Positions 1 to 12,016 of a DNA stretch of 64,000 nt are shown piece after piece (position 1 is the stretch's first letter; every line of letters starts with the position of its first letter). Source of the DNA: Scatosoma sp045660265 (GTDB lineage: Bacteria > Bacillota > Clostridia > Christensenellales > Borkfalkiaceae); the NCBI GenBank assembly GCA_045660265.1, contig JAZRDM010000013.1, positions 1 through 64,000 on the forward strand. Reading direction: 5' to 3'. Under the pieces are notes generated by a model, which saw only the letters and a program-made list of their open reading frames with translations, searched no databases and was not told the DNA's origin. The position numbers were made by a program, and so were the translations under genes.

Positions 1-3888
<3,888 letters not shown>

Positions 3889-4205
3889 CTTGTTAAAAAT
3901 ACTCCTTTGAAAAATTTTTAAAGCGATCTACCGAGTATATCTTTTCATCGATAAAAATCGAAAATTTTGTCTTGTTTTGTTTTTTTTGTTCGTTCTGCTT
4001 TACTTTTGTCCGTTTTTGCGTTATACTATTCGTATAAACGTTGATTTTTCGTCTTTTTTTGACCCATTTTTTTGTGGTTTTGCGACATTACGGCATCATA
4101 AAGCATAATGATACATTATTTTATTATAATGATACTCTTGCAATAAGTCAAGCGTTTTTTCAACGATTTAAAAAATTTTCCAAAAAAATAAAAAAGGATA
4201 TTTTT
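3889..4205. other. Divergent intergenic region between rpoB and rqcP
   Basis: This 317-base gap holds the rpoB promoter on the minus strand and a roughly 230-base rpoB leader. The ten-base sequence ATAATGATAC occurs twice, at 4106-4115 and 4126-4135, a 20-base spacing. A weak plus-strand promoter for rqcP can be proposed (TTGCGA at 4080-4085, CATAAT at 4104-4109, spacing 18). I see no ORF with a convincing ribosome binding site and no riboswitch I recognise. The rest is T-rich on the plus strand. Confidence 0.6.
4123..4151 (-). promoter_or_regulatory. Promoter for rpoB
   Basis: Minus-strand TTGACT at 4146-4151 and TATAAT at 4123-4128 are separated by exactly 17 bases. Transcription should start near 4116, giving a leader of about 228 bases before the rpoB ATG. 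Confidence 0.8.
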
Positions 4206-4448
4206 ATGCGTATTGATAAATTTTTAAAGGTTTCGAGAATTTTAAAACGGCGCACCGTCGCACAAGAAGCTTGCGGCGAAGATAAAGTGCTTATTAACGG
4301 CAAAATCGCCAAGCCCTCCACAAAAGTAAAAATCGGAGACGTTGTTGAGGTTTTGTATTCGGCAGGCAGTTTAAAATTCCGCATTTTAAATATTAAAGAG
4401 ACGGTAAAAAAAGATGAAGCCGCTTCTTTATACGAGGTGATTACATGA
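4206..4448 (+). CDS. rqcP: S4-domain ribosome-associated quality control protein RqcP
   Basis: An 80-residue protein that is almost entirely one S4 RNA-binding domain, starting MRIDKFLKVSRILKRR and continuing with VLINGKIAKPSTKVKIGDVVEV. Length and sequence match the RqcP/YabO (HslR-like) family. In Firmicutes this protein binds the 50S subunit next to RqcH and supports C-terminal alanine tailing of stalled nascent chains. The open frame extends upstream to 4041, but the ATG at 4206 has the only good ribosome binding site (AAAAAAGGA) and fits the family start. It overlaps ispDF by four bases (ATGA), so the two are probably translationally coupled. Confidence 0.9.
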   Translation: MRIDKFLKVSRILKRRTVAQEACGEDKVLINGKIAKPSTKVKIGDVVEVLYSAGSLKFRILNIKETVKKDEAASLYEVIT

Positions 4449-5569
4449 GCGTTTCCGTAATTATCTGCGCCGCAGGAAAAGGTTTGCGCGCAGGCTTTGA
4501 TAAAAATAAATTATTCGCTTACGTGGACGGCGAACCCGTACTCACCAAGACTTTGCGCGCATTTACTTTTGATAAAATCGACGAAATTATTTTAACTTAC
4601 TCCCCCACCGATTTAAAAGAAATGCAAACCCTTACAAATGGATTTGACAAAATTAAATTTATTCAAGGCGGAGAGACGCGCACGCAAACCGTGTACAATG
4701 CATTACAATCAGTTACCAGCGATATTGTACTTATCCATGACGGCGCTAGACCCTTCGTTTCCCGCGAAATAATCGAAGGTTGTATCCGTTCTGTCGAGCA
4801 ATACGGCAGCGGCGTTTGCGCAGTACCTTGCATAGATACCATATCTATCGTAAACCAAGCGGAAGAAATTATCGATACGCCAAATCGTAACCGTTTATAC
4901 AACGTACAAACCCCGCAAGGCTTTTATTTAAAAGATATCACGCGCGCATATGCGCTAGCGTTTGCAGAAACCAATCAAACGTTTACAGATGACTCGTCCG
5001 TTTACGCAAAATACTGCAAAGCCCCCCATATTTGCGCAGGGGATTATACAAACGTTAAACTTACGCAAAGAGAAGATTTTGAACGCTATTCTTCTAGAGT
5101 TGGCTTTGGGATTGACACCCACGCATTTGGTAAAGCACAAGATTATATCATTCTTGCAGGCGTAAAAATCCCTTCGCACAGCGGATTGATTGCGCACAGC
5201 GACGGCGACGTGCTTGTCCACGCTGTAATGGACGCTATGCTTTCGGCCGCCGGCTTAAAAGATATTGGGCATTACTTCCCCGACACCGACGAAAAGTGGA
5301 AAAATGCAAACTCTATGCAAATGTTGTTGCAAGTGAATGAATTACTTTCTTCACAAGGCTTTGCAGTAAAAAATTTATCCGTTTCTATTCATGCGGAAAA
5401 ACCCCGCTTGGCGAAATATATCGACGATATGCGCTTAAATTTAGCAAACGCGCTTACTTGTCCCCTTTCGCATATAGGCGTTGGCGCAGGCACAAACGAG
5501 GGCTTGGGCTACGTCGGCGAAGGAAAAGGCATCACCGTTTACGCGCACGTGTTATTAAAAGGAATATAA
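4445..5569 (+). CDS. ispDF: Bifunctional IspD/IspF enzyme of the MEP isoprenoid pathway
   Basis: A 374-residue fusion. Residues 1 to about 215 are IspD (MEP cytidylyltransferase): AAGKGLRAGFDKNKLF nucleotide-binding loop, VLIHDGARPFVS and QTPQGF. Residues about 218-374 are IspF (MECDP synthase): the metal-binding D-x-H in GFGIDTHAF, HSDGDVLVHAVMDA, DIGHYFPDTD and the C-terminal GTNEGLGYVGEG. It catalyses steps three and five of the MEP route to isopentenyl diphosphate, so isoprenoids are made from pyruvate and glyceraldehyde 3-phosphate. The fusion is well known in some alphaproteobacteria and epsilonproteobacteria and occurs sporadically elsewhere. It sits between rqcP (overlap) and radA (3-base gap). 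Confidence 0.97.
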   Translation: MSVSVIICAAGKGLRAGFDKNKLFAYVDGEPVLTKTLRAFTFDKIDEIILTYSPTDLKEMQTLTNGFDKIKFIQGGETRTQTVYNALQSVTSDIVLIHDGARPFVSREIIEGCIRSVEQYGSGVCAVPCIDTISIVNQAEEIIDTPNRNRLYNVQTPQGFYLKDITRAYALAFAETNQTFTDDSSVYAKYCKAPHICAGDYTNVKLTQREDFERYSSRVGFGIDTHAFGKAQDYIILAGVKIPSHSGLIAHSDGDVLVHAVMDAMLSAAGLKDIGHYFPDTDEKWKNANSMQMLLQVNELLSSQGFAVKNLSVSIHAEKPRLAKYIDDMRLNLANALTCPLSHIGVGAGTNEGLGYVGEGKGITVYAHVLLKGI

Positions 5570-5572
5570 TTT

Positions 5573-6967
5573 ATGGCAACGAAAACAAAACTCCCCGCTT
5601 CGCAATTCGTTTGTTCGGAATGCGGATTTATCAACCCAAAATGGCTTGGCAAATGTCCAGGATGCAACAGCTTTAATACTATGCAAGAAGAGCTTGTTCG
5701 CGTAGAAACGCCCAAATCCGTGGCTCGCCCCGCATTGTCGGCAATCTCCACCAAAGCCCTGCCTTTATCCAAAATCGGTTATGAAAAATTCGAACGAGTT
5801 AAAAGCGGTATTGACGAATTTGATACCGTACTCGGCGGTGGTATTGTACAAGGTTCGCTTGTCTTGCTTGGCGGCGACCCAGGCATTGGGAAAAGCACCC
5901 TATTAACGCAAGTTTCAGCACATCTTGCTAAAACCCACAAAGTATTGTACGTTTCCGCCGAAGAAAGCTGCGCACAAGTAAAAATGCGTTGCGATAGATT
6001 AGGACTTACTTCAGACAATTTATTGTTGTTAAACGAAACGTGCTTAGAAGATATTGAAACCAGCGTAGGCGATAATAAATTCGTCGTAATCGACTCTATC
6101 CAAGCCATTTATACAGAGAGTATGAGCTCCGCCGCAGGTAGCGTTGGACAAGTGCGCGAATGCGCAGCCAAACTGATGCGCATTGCAAAGTCGCAAAACG
6201 TTACCTTTTTTATCATCGGACACGTAACCAAAGAAGGAGCGCTTGCCGGCCCGAAAGTACTGGAACATATTATGGATACCGTTTTGTATTTTGAAGGGCA
6301 GCAGGAAGATAATTTCAAGCTGTTACGCGCCGTAAAAAACCGTTTCGGCTCGGTACAAGAAATGGGTGTATTTGAAATGACGGAAACGGGTGTACAAAGC
6401 GTGAAAGATTATTCTATGCTCTTCTTATCGGAAACGCGCGGGATTGCGGCTGGGTCTGCCGTTACCCCTTCCGAAAGCGGCAACCGTTGTATGAACGTAG
6501 AAATTCAAACGTTGATTGCAAAAACCGCATACGGCATGCCGCGCCGAATGCCGCTTGGTATTGATTATAATAAGTTAGTGGTGCTGATTGCCGTACTTGA
6601 AAAGCGTTGCGGTATCCCCTTTTTCAGTTCGGACGTATATATTAACGCTATGGGCGGTATTAAATTAAGCGAACCAAGCATTGACCTTGCTGTTTGCGCT
6701 GCGCTTGCCTCCGCCGCCAACGACGTGGCAATCGATAAATATACCGCAGTGTTTGGCGAAGTGGGTTTAACAGGCGAAGTTCGCCCCGTAACCTACGCAG
6801 ATAAACGAGTAAACGAATGCATTAAAACGGGCTTTAAACAAGTTGTTTTGCCCATGAAAAATATGAAAACGTGCGAGAAATATAAAGATAAAATTCAGCT
6901 TATCCCCGTGCAGTACGTCAACCAAATGATTAACGCGCTGAACTTACGCGGTAAGCCTTTACAATAA
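5573..6967 (+). CDS. radA: DNA repair protein RadA
   Basis: A 464-residue RecA-like helicase that promotes branch migration of recombination intermediates. The N-terminus has a zinc finger with Cys14, Cys17, Cys28 and Cys31. The Walker A motif GGDPGIGKST is near residue 100, the family-specific KNRFGS motif near residue 255, and a Lon-protease-like domain (GGIKLSEPSIDLAVC) fills the C-terminus. Full length for the family. It is the last gene of the plus-strand rqcP-ispDF-radA group and is followed at once by an intrinsic terminator. Confidence 0.98.
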   Translation: MATKTKLPASQFVCSECGFINPKWLGKCPGCNSFNTMQEELVRVETPKSVARPALSAISTKALPLSKIGYEKFERVKSGIDEFDTVLGGGIVQGSLVLLGGDPGIGKSTLLTQVSAHLAKTHKVLYVSAEESCAQVKMRCDRLGLTSDNLLLLNETCLEDIETSVGDNKFVVIDSIQAIYTESMSSAAGSVGQVRECAAKLMRIAKSQNVTFFIIGHVTKEGALAGPKVLEHIMDTVLYFEGQQEDNFKLLRAVKNRFGSVQEMGVFEMTETGVQSVKDYSMLFLSETRGIAAGSAVTPSESGNRCMNVEIQTLIAKTAYGMPRRMPLGIDYNKLVVLIAVLEKRCGIPFFSSDVYINAMGGIKLSEPSIDLAVCAALASAANDVAIDKYTAVFGEVGLTGEVRPVTYADKRVNECIKTGFKQVVLPMKNMKTCEKYKDKIQLIPVQYVNQMINALNLRGKPLQ

Positions 6968-6974
6968 TAAAAAT

Positions 6975-7008
6975 AAAGAGCAAACGGAATGCTATCCGTT
7001 TGCTCTTT
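6975..7008. terminator. Bidirectional terminator between radA and the Pr6Pr gene
   Basis: A 14-base inverted repeat (AAAGAGCAAACGGA with its complement) with a six-base loop, flanked by A-rich sequence on the left and a T-run on the right. It can serve radA and the convergent gene; the stop codon of the latter lies in the loop. Confidence 0.9.
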
Positions 7009-7681
7009 TTATTTTTTTATTATTTAACCAACTATATAAATATCCCAAAGTCAGCACAAAAAGAAATAAAATTAAAATCCAGTAAAACGTTCCAAAAGGA
7101 TATGGAATTTCCCCGCCTACGCCAAACCAACCCATAGGCGAATTAAAATTTAAGAAAAAGTACGGATAATGGCTGCCACCGCCAAAGTCCACTCTTAAAT
7201 AAGAACAAAGCAAGGCAAACCCTAAATAATAGATAGGCGGAATAAGCACAAACAACACTTGTTTTTTTTCATAAAAAACAGGTGATTGCTCCATAAAAAA
7301 ATCGATAACCGCCAACACGGGCGTAACGACGTGCGTCAAACAATTCGCCAAATTCCAAGGCGAAAACGCACCGCGAGAAGCCGGTGCCAACAAAAAACAA
7401 AACACCGCGCCTGTTAACGTAATCGATACGGTAAATACTAGCTTTACTACGTACATCCACTTACCAATTAAAACATACCCGCATTTCTGTTCTACTATGC
7501 CCAGCAACAACAAAACCAAAGCGGTTATCCCTATCCATAAATTAGACTGCAACGTAAAATATAACAACGAACCAAACCCGTCCGCCGCCGTTTGTCCTTC
7601 CGTGAGAATTATCAACAACACGCCCGATAAAGCGCTGATAAAAAGCATTCCTTTTAGCACAAACGACAACGATTTTTTCAT
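6992..7681 (-). CDS. Pr6Pr-type (FAR-17a/AIG1-like) membrane protein
   Basis: A 229-residue protein with about six hydrophobic segments. YFTLQSNLW after the first loop and NCLTHVVTPVLAVIDFF near the middle match the bacterial Pr6Pr family, distantly related to FAR-17a/AIG1 proteins. A conserved aromatic stretch (SHYPYFFLNFNSP) precedes the last membrane segment. Function in bacteria is not established; eukaryotic relatives hydrolyse fatty acid esters of hydroxy fatty acids, so a lipid role is possible but unproven. The stop codon lies within the loop of the shared terminator, so the last codons are read through one arm of its stem. Start is supported by AAAGGAGTTTTT upstream. Confidence 0.8.
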   Translation of the reverse strand: MKKSLSFVLKGMLFISALSGVLLIILTEGQTAADGFGSLLYFTLQSNLWIGITALVLLLLGIVEQKCGYVLIGKWMYVVKLVFTVSITLTGAVFCFLLAPASRGAFSPWNLANCLTHVVTPVLAVIDFFMEQSPVFYEKKQVLFVLIPPIYYLGFALLCSYLRVDFGGGSHYPYFFLNFNSPMGWFGVGGEIPYPFGTFYWILILFLFVLTLGYLYSWLNNKKIKRANG

Positions 7682-7705
7682 AAAAACTCCTTTATAATTA
7701 TGTAA

Positions 7706-8845
7706 CTATAAATCGAGTTTTAAATCCCCCTCTTTTATCCAATTTTTCTTGCGCATAAATTCGGAAATAATAAAGCATAAAAGCGCGGGTAAAATTAAGT
7801 CGATTGCCGCAATTTTTAAAAGCACAATCCACCAGCTTTCCGTTGCCGCCATCGTCGTAAACGTTTCAATAACCCCAACCAAGCCTGCCGTGCCCATACC
7901 CGAGCCCACCGCCGAAGAAGACATTTGCAACACACACGTCGAAACAGGTCCTAAAATTGCGCTAACAATGATAGGCGGTAACCATAAAATAGGCTTTTTC
8001 ATTAAGTTAGGCATTTGTAACATACTCGTCCCCAAGCCTTGCGCCAACAAACCGCCCCACTTGTTTTCACGAAAACTCATTACCGCATAGCCTATCATTT
8101 GCGTACAACAACCAACCACTGCCGCGCCCGCCACAACGCCGTTTAAACCAAGCGTAACCCCGATTGCCGCCGACGAGATAGGTAAAGTTAAAAATACGCC
8201 CATCAGCACCGCTACAAGTATCCCCATCAAAAAGGGCTGTTGTTCGCCTGCCGTTTGAATAAGACCACTTAAAAGCGACATAAAAGACGCAATAGGCGTA
8301 CCGATTAAAAATGCAACCGACGCCCCCGCCGCGATAGAAGTGAGCGGGGTAACAATGATGTCTACTTTCGTTTTCCCCGATACAAGTGAACCAACCTCTA
8401 ACGCCACAAAAGAAGCTATAAACGAGCCGAGCGGTTCGCCAACCGTTGAAAAGGAAATTACATCACCCGACGTAATTTTAGCAACGAAAGACGCTAACAT
8501 CCCCACAACACCCGCGGAAATGGAAACAAGCGGAGATTTTTTCAGTTTGTAACCCATTCCGAGCGCAATCCCTGCGCCCATCATAAATTTTGCAAACTGC
8601 CCTACCGTTTTTATATAGAAAGCAAACTCAGTATCGCCGAACAGCTTGCCGATATTTTCGATAATCGTACCGATAATCAGCGTAGCAAACAACCCGATTG
8701 CCATTCCTGAAAGTCCGTCGATAAAAATGTAATATAATACCTTTTTTATCCGTTCTTTCCAATCTTTTTTAGGAGGAATTACCTTTTCAGGCTCCACCTG
8801 CATTTCAAAAGGGTTCCCTTGATTTTTCTCTATAATTTTTCCCAT
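7706..8845 (-). CDS. PTS sugar transporter EIIC-like permease (PTS_EIIC_2 type)
   Basis: A 379-residue, strongly hydrophobic protein with about ten membrane segments after a charged cytoplasmic N-terminus. Repeated Gly-rich segments (MGAGIALGMGYKLKKSP, GLNGVVAGAAVVGCCTQM) resemble the stand-alone PTS_EIIC_2 family. No EIIA or EIIB domain is fused or adjacent, so the substrate and even PTS-dependence are unclear. I chose the ATG at 8845 because AGGTGAG lies just upstream; an ATG 33 bases earlier lacks a site. A separate promoter precedes the gene. Confidence 0.8.
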   Translation of the reverse strand: MGKIIEKNQGNPFEMQVEPEKVIPPKKDWKERIKKVLYYIFIDGLSGMAIGLFATLIIGTIIENIGKLFGDTEFAFYIKTVGQFAKFMMGAGIALGMGYKLKKSPLVSISAGVVGMLASFVAKITSGDVISFSTVGEPLGSFIASFVALEVGSLVSGKTKVDIIVTPLTSIAAGASVAFLIGTPIASFMSLLSGLIQTAGEQQPFLMGILVAVLMGVFLTLPISSAAIGVTLGLNGVVAGAAVVGCCTQMIGYAVMSFRENKWGGLLAQGLGTSMLQMPNLMKKPILWLPPIIVSAILGPVSTCVLQMSSSAVGSGMGTAGLVGVIETFTTMAATESWWIVLLKIAAIDLILPALLCFIISEFMRKKNWIKEGDLKLDL

Positions 8846-8878
8846 AATCTCACCTATTAACGTAGAAATTATACTCAA

Positions 8879-8907
8879 ATTATAGCACTTTGTTTTTTAG
8901 AATGCAA
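8879..8907 (-). promoter_or_regulatory. Promoter for the EIIC-like gene
   Basis: Minus-strand TTGCAT at 8902-8907 and TATAAT at 8879-8884 have a 17-base spacer. It lies just downstream of the terminator of the DUF1540 gene, so the permease is an independent unit. Confidence 0.75.
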
Positions 8908-8924
8908 GTATTTAGAAGAAAAAT

Positions 8925-8952
8925 CGTCCATCCGAAAAAAATCGGACGGACG
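8925..8952 (-). terminator. Terminator of the DUF1540 gene
   Basis: An 11-base stem with one G-U pair in the minus-strand RNA (CGTCCGTCCGA with its partner), followed on that strand by a T-rich run. Confidence 0.8.
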
Positions 8953-8968
8953 AGAAGCCGAAAGAGAA

Positions 8969-9139
8969 TTATTTTCTTTCAAAGCTGTCGCAGCACGTGC
9001 ACTTTTCTGCGTCACAATCGCACGTGTTGCCTACGTGAATTTTCGAAAGCGTGCAATAGTCGCCCGAACGGTTGTACTTACATTCAGTTACCCCACAGCC
9101 AATACAGGTGTTTACGCCCTTCATTTCGTTGTTCATCAT
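8969..9139 (-). CDS. Small cysteine-rich DUF1540 protein
   Basis: A 56-residue gene. An AGGAGG site lies eight bases upstream of tandem ATG codons at 9139. The protein has nine cysteines arranged as NTCIGCGVTECKYN, then DYCTLSKIHVG, then TCDCDAEKCTCC. The CxxCxVxxCxYN opening and the CTxxxIxVG middle are the signature of DUF1540 proteins, small Firmicutes proteins presumed to bind metal. Function is unknown. It is divergent from rplI and has its own terminator. Codon use looks like that of its neighbours. Confidence 0.9.
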   Translation of the reverse strand: MMNNEMKGVNTCIGCGVTECKYNRSGDYCTLSKIHVGNTCDCDAEKCTCCDSFERK

Positions 9140-9220
9140 AGAAAAATCCTCCTTTTAGCATATAAAACGAAGAAATTCGTCGTTTTACACAATGAGTATG
9201 GACAATTTTTCAAAAGATTA

Positions 9221-9249
9221 TTGACATTTTTAAAAATTTCTTGTAAAAT
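9221..9249 (+). promoter_or_regulatory. Promoter for rplI
   Basis: TTGACA at 9221-9226 and TAAAAT at 9244-9249 with a 17-base spacer, about 50 bases before the rplI start. Confidence 0.85.
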
Positions 9250-9301
9250 ATATTTAGGAAAAAGAAAAATATGCGGTTTCCCGCTTATATAGGAGAAGAA
9301 G

Positions 9302-9742
9302 ATGAAAGTTATTTTAAAAGCAGACGTAAAAGGCAGCGGTAAAAAAGGCGACATTATTGAAGTTTCGGACGGCTACGGCAAAAACTTTTTAATTAAGAAA
9401 GGCTTGGCGGATTTAGCAACCGCAAGCGGTATCAACGAAATTACCCAAAAGAAAGCAGCGGAAGCTTTCCACAAAGCCGAAGAAGTAAAAGCCATGAAAG
9501 ATTTGGCGCAAGCGTTAAACGGCAAAACGGTATCCGTTAAAATTAAAACGGGCGAAAACGGCAAAATGTTTGGAAGCGTTACTTCCCAACACGTTGCTAT
9601 CGCTTTAAGCGAAATGGGCTTTGATATTGACAAGAAAAGAATTAAGATGGATCCCGTAAAAACGCTCGGTTGTTTGCAAGCGGAAATTCGTTTGATGGAA
9701 AACGTAACGGCTAAAATTACCGTTTCCGTCGAAGCGTTATAA
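9302..9742 (+). CDS. rplI: Ribosomal protein L9
   Basis: A 146-residue large-subunit protein. The N-terminal rRNA-binding domain has MKVILKADVKGSGKKGDI and VSDGYGKNFLIKKGLA; a long charged connecting helix (residues about 45-75) and the C-terminal domain (GKMFGSVTSQHVA) follow. Length is normal. AGGAGAAG precedes the ATG. Here rplI is alone, with its own promoter and terminator, rather than beside rpsF, rpsR or dnaB. Confidence 0.98.
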   Translation: MKVILKADVKGSGKKGDIIEVSDGYGKNFLIKKGLADLATASGINEITQKKAAEAFHKAEEVKAMKDLAQALNGKTVSVKIKTGENGKMFGSVTSQHVAIALSEMGFDIDKKRIKMDPVKTLGCLQAEIRLMENVTAKITVSVEAL

Positions 9743-9763
9743 TCTCCCTCATTTAGACAAACA

Positions 9764-9791
9764 AAAACAGGCAGAATTTCCTGCCTGTTTT
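9764..9791. terminator. Terminator of rplI, probably bidirectional
   Basis: An 11-base perfect stem (AAAACAGGCAG and its complement) with a six-base loop and a T-run on the plus side; A-rich on the left, so it can also stop the convergent GTPase operon ending at 9799. Confidence 0.9.
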
Positions 9792-9798
9792 TATTTTA

Positions 9799-10764
9799 TC
9801 AATAAAAAGTTGCCAAAGCGTCTTCAAGCGGTTCGCATTTATTCACTTCCAACGCCACCAAAACAGGCCCCTTTCCTTTATAGACGTAATGTTTTTTAAA
9901 CTCGATTTTTGCCGTTACTTCTAACCAGTCGCGCGTTTGTAAACCCAAATCCTCGGGCAATTCGCACGCCACACCGCTGTATTCAATATCCGCTTCACAG
10001 CAGGTCATCACGTGTCTGCCGATAACGATATTCTTTTCGGGCAAGCGTTTGTCCGTTGCGACAATCCCTTTAAATTTCACCATTTTGCCGATATAATTTT
10101 CTAAATTTTCCGTTAAATCACGATAGAAAAAGGCGTAATCTCTATCTTCGATTTCAATTACGGATGCATTGATATCGAACGGCAACGGGTCTTCAATATC
10201 GTCAAAGTCTGCTTGACCGTTAACACGCTCGTACACGATATCGCTACGACGGCTGATACCGCGCACAATTTTATGCAACGCCATTTTATCCATTGTATCG
10301 TCAAAACGATTAAACACAACAAGCTGGGTGTTTTGAATTTTGTCAAATACCAACTGGCGCATATTTGCGTTATACGTCAAAAAAGTGTTCGCGTCAAAAA
10401 ACGTCATAATTTGATTGATCATCCACCCTTCAGGCATTGCTTCAAAAAATTCTTCTAATTGCCACATACCGTTGTATTCTACAACGACGCGGTCGAAGCC
10501 GTGCTCCGTTTGCAGACGGGTTAAGTATTCTTCGTTGAGTTGCTCCTTGCCGTCCAACACGACAAGCTCTACGTTTTCTGCGCTGGAAAATTTGTACGTT
10601 TCATACTCCTCTTCCCCTTCTTCCGTTACCAAAAGCAACGTTTTTTCCCCAGAATCGAAGCGCGGGTCTTCTAACGTTTCTTGAATAAATTTAGTTTTTC
10701 CCGATTCTAAAAAACCCAAAAACAAATATACGGGCGTTTCTGCGGGAAGTTGTTTTTTTGCCAT
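9799..10764 (-). CDS. CobW-type GTPase with C-terminal DUF1980-like (TIGR03943) domain
   Basis: A 321-residue protein. The N-terminal half is a G3E/CobW-family GTPase: P-loop GFLESGKTKF at residues 17-26 and NRFD as the guanine-recognition element. The C-terminal part (about 220-321) contains KFKGIVATDKRLPEKN, IGRHVMTCCEADIEYSGVACE-like and VTAKIEF elements typical of the TIGR03943/DUF1980 domain. In other Firmicutes that domain is found beside metal permeases and is linked to metal homeostasis. The typical CxCC metal site of CobW is missing from the GTPase part. It lies 18 bases after the His-rich CobW gene, so the two probably act together in zinc or cobalt trafficking (inference). Confidence 0.85.
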   Translation of the reverse strand: MAKKQLPAETPVYLFLGFLESGKTKFIQETLEDPRFDSGEKTLLLVTEEGEEEYETYKFSSAENVELVVLDGKEQLNEEYLTRLQTEHGFDRVVVEYNGMWQLEEFFEAMPEGWMINQIMTFFDANTFLTYNANMRQLVFDKIQNTQLVVFNRFDDTMDKMALHKIVRGISRRSDIVYERVNGQADFDDIEDPLPFDINASVIEIEDRDYAFFYRDLTENLENYIGKMVKFKGIVATDKRLPEKNIVIGRHVMTCCEADIEYSGVACELPEDLGLQTRDWLEVTAKIEFKKHYVYKGKGPVLVALEVNKCEPLEDALATFY

Positions 10765-10782
10765 AATTTTCTTTCCTTTTAC

Positions 10783-11985
10783 TTAGACGTTAAATAATTT
10801 TTTGATTTCAGTTTCGTTAAGCTTACAGCCGATTACACACAATCTGCCAATGACACCCGCACAGCCTTCGCGCACGTCCGCTTCGCCTGGTACGTAGTCG
10901 AAATGCAACCAACAACCTTCGCTTTCCACAATACCTTTTGCGCGTAATATCGTACCGTATTTCTCGTCGTTTGCTAATGCACAAAGTGCAGTTTTTAAGT
11001 CTTCTTTATTAAATTTACAAACCGTTTCTACACCCCAGCTTGTAAATACCTCATCCGCATGATGATACCCATGATGATGGCCATGACAGCAACAATCAGG
11101 GTCATCACATTCGTACTCGTGGTGATGTTCGTGGTGGTGTTCATGCTCGTGTTCACAGCACCCATGTCCGTGTTCATGCTCGTAATGATGACCATGGCAG
11201 CAACAATCGGGGTCATCACATTCGTGGCCGTGTTGGTGTTCGTGATGGTGCTCATGCTCGTGTTCACAGCACCCATGCCCGTGTTCATGCTCGTGATGAT
11301 GCCCATGACAGCAACAGTTAGGATCGTCGCATTCGTGGCCGTGTTGGTGTTCGTGATGATGATGCAAACACTCAAGTTCAGCCTGCAAACTGTCTTTTTG
11401 TTCCATTGCATTTAAAATGGCTTTGCCGTCCAAACTATCCCAATCCGCTGCAACAAGCGTTGCCGTCGCATTTTTTTCCTTTAAAAGAGCCACTGCAACC
11501 TCTAATTTTTCCTGCGAGACATTGCCTGTATGCGAGAGCACAATGCACCCAGCATTAGACACTTGATCGTTGAAAAATTCACCGAAATTTTTCATATACA
11601 TTTTACATTTTCCCGCATCAACAACACAACAGAATGCATTTAATGCACCATCAGATAAGTGGGCATTTTCCACTGCTTTAATAACGTCGGAAAGTTTGCC
11701 TACACCGCTTGGTTCGATAATGATTCTATCGGGTGCGTATTGCGCGGAAACCTTTTTCAACGCCTCCGAAAAATCGCCTACAAGCGAACAGCAAATACAC
11801 CCTGAATTCATTTCGGTAACGTTGATTCCAGCTTCTTGTAAAAATCCGCCGTCGATACCAATTTCACCAAATTCATTTTCGATTAAAACGACTTTCTCGC
11901 CCGCATATGCTTCCTTGATAAGTTTTTTAATTAACGTCGTTTTACCCGCGCCCAAGAAGCCAGAAAAAATATCAATTTTCGTCAT
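10783..11985 (-). CDS. CobW-family metallochaperone GTPase with tandem His/Cys repeats
   Basis: A 400-residue G3E GTPase. GFLGAGKTT (residues 9-17) is the P-loop, GCICC (Cys63, Cys65, Cys66) is the metal-binding CxCC of zinc-type COG0523 proteins, and the C-terminal CobW_C domain ends with GVIGRLCVIGCKLNETEI. Between them, residues about 207-312 form a huge His/Cys/Glu array built of a 37-residue unit repeated nearly three times; each unit contains HGHECDDPxCCCHGHH and HEHGHGCCEHEHEHH-like runs. Such inserts store or capture metal for delivery by the GTPase. The repeats are 111 bases long at the DNA level and highly similar, implying recent expansion. Neighbours include a metal-dependent M29 aminopeptidase, a plausible client. 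Confidence 0.92.
   Translation of the reverse strand: MTKIDIFSGFLGAGKTTLIKKLIKEAYAGEKVVLIENEFGEIGIDGGFLQEAGINVTEMNSGCICCSLVGDFSEALKKVSAQYAPDRIIIEPSGVGKLSDVIKAVENAHLSDGALNAFCCVVDAGKCKMYMKNFGEFFNDQVSNAGCIVLSHTGNVSQEKLEVAVALLKEKNATATLVAADWDSLDGKAILNAMEQKDSLQAELECLHHHHEHQHGHECDDPNCCCHGHHHEHEHGHGCCEHEHEHHHEHQHGHECDDPDCCCHGHHYEHEHGHGCCEHEHEHHHEHHHEYECDDPDCCCHGHHHGYHHADEVFTSWGVETVCKFNKEDLKTALCALANDEKYGTILRAKGIVESEGCWLHFDYVPGEADVREGCAGVIGRLCVIGCKLNETEIKKLFNV
11050..11370 (-). repeat. 111-base in-frame tandem repeat encoding the His/Cys array
   Basis: The same block (for example CAGCAACA on the plus strand at 11087, 11198 and 11309) recurs at exactly 111-base intervals. Two full units and one partial unit are visible. 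They stay in frame, with mostly silent or single-residue differences. Confidence 0.9.
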
Positions 11986-12016
11986 TATATACTCCTAAAA
12001 ATTTATATTTTGCATC

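Noticed and set aside
11050..11370. 111-base repeats as a CRISPR or minisatellite outside a gene
   Set aside because: They lie wholly within the CobW gene and encode an in-frame His/Cys array.
11028..11415. Overlapping frames on both strands through the His/Cys repeat (Met/Thr- and Met/Val-rich translations)
   Set aside because: Out-of-frame readings of the repeat; no homology or start signals.
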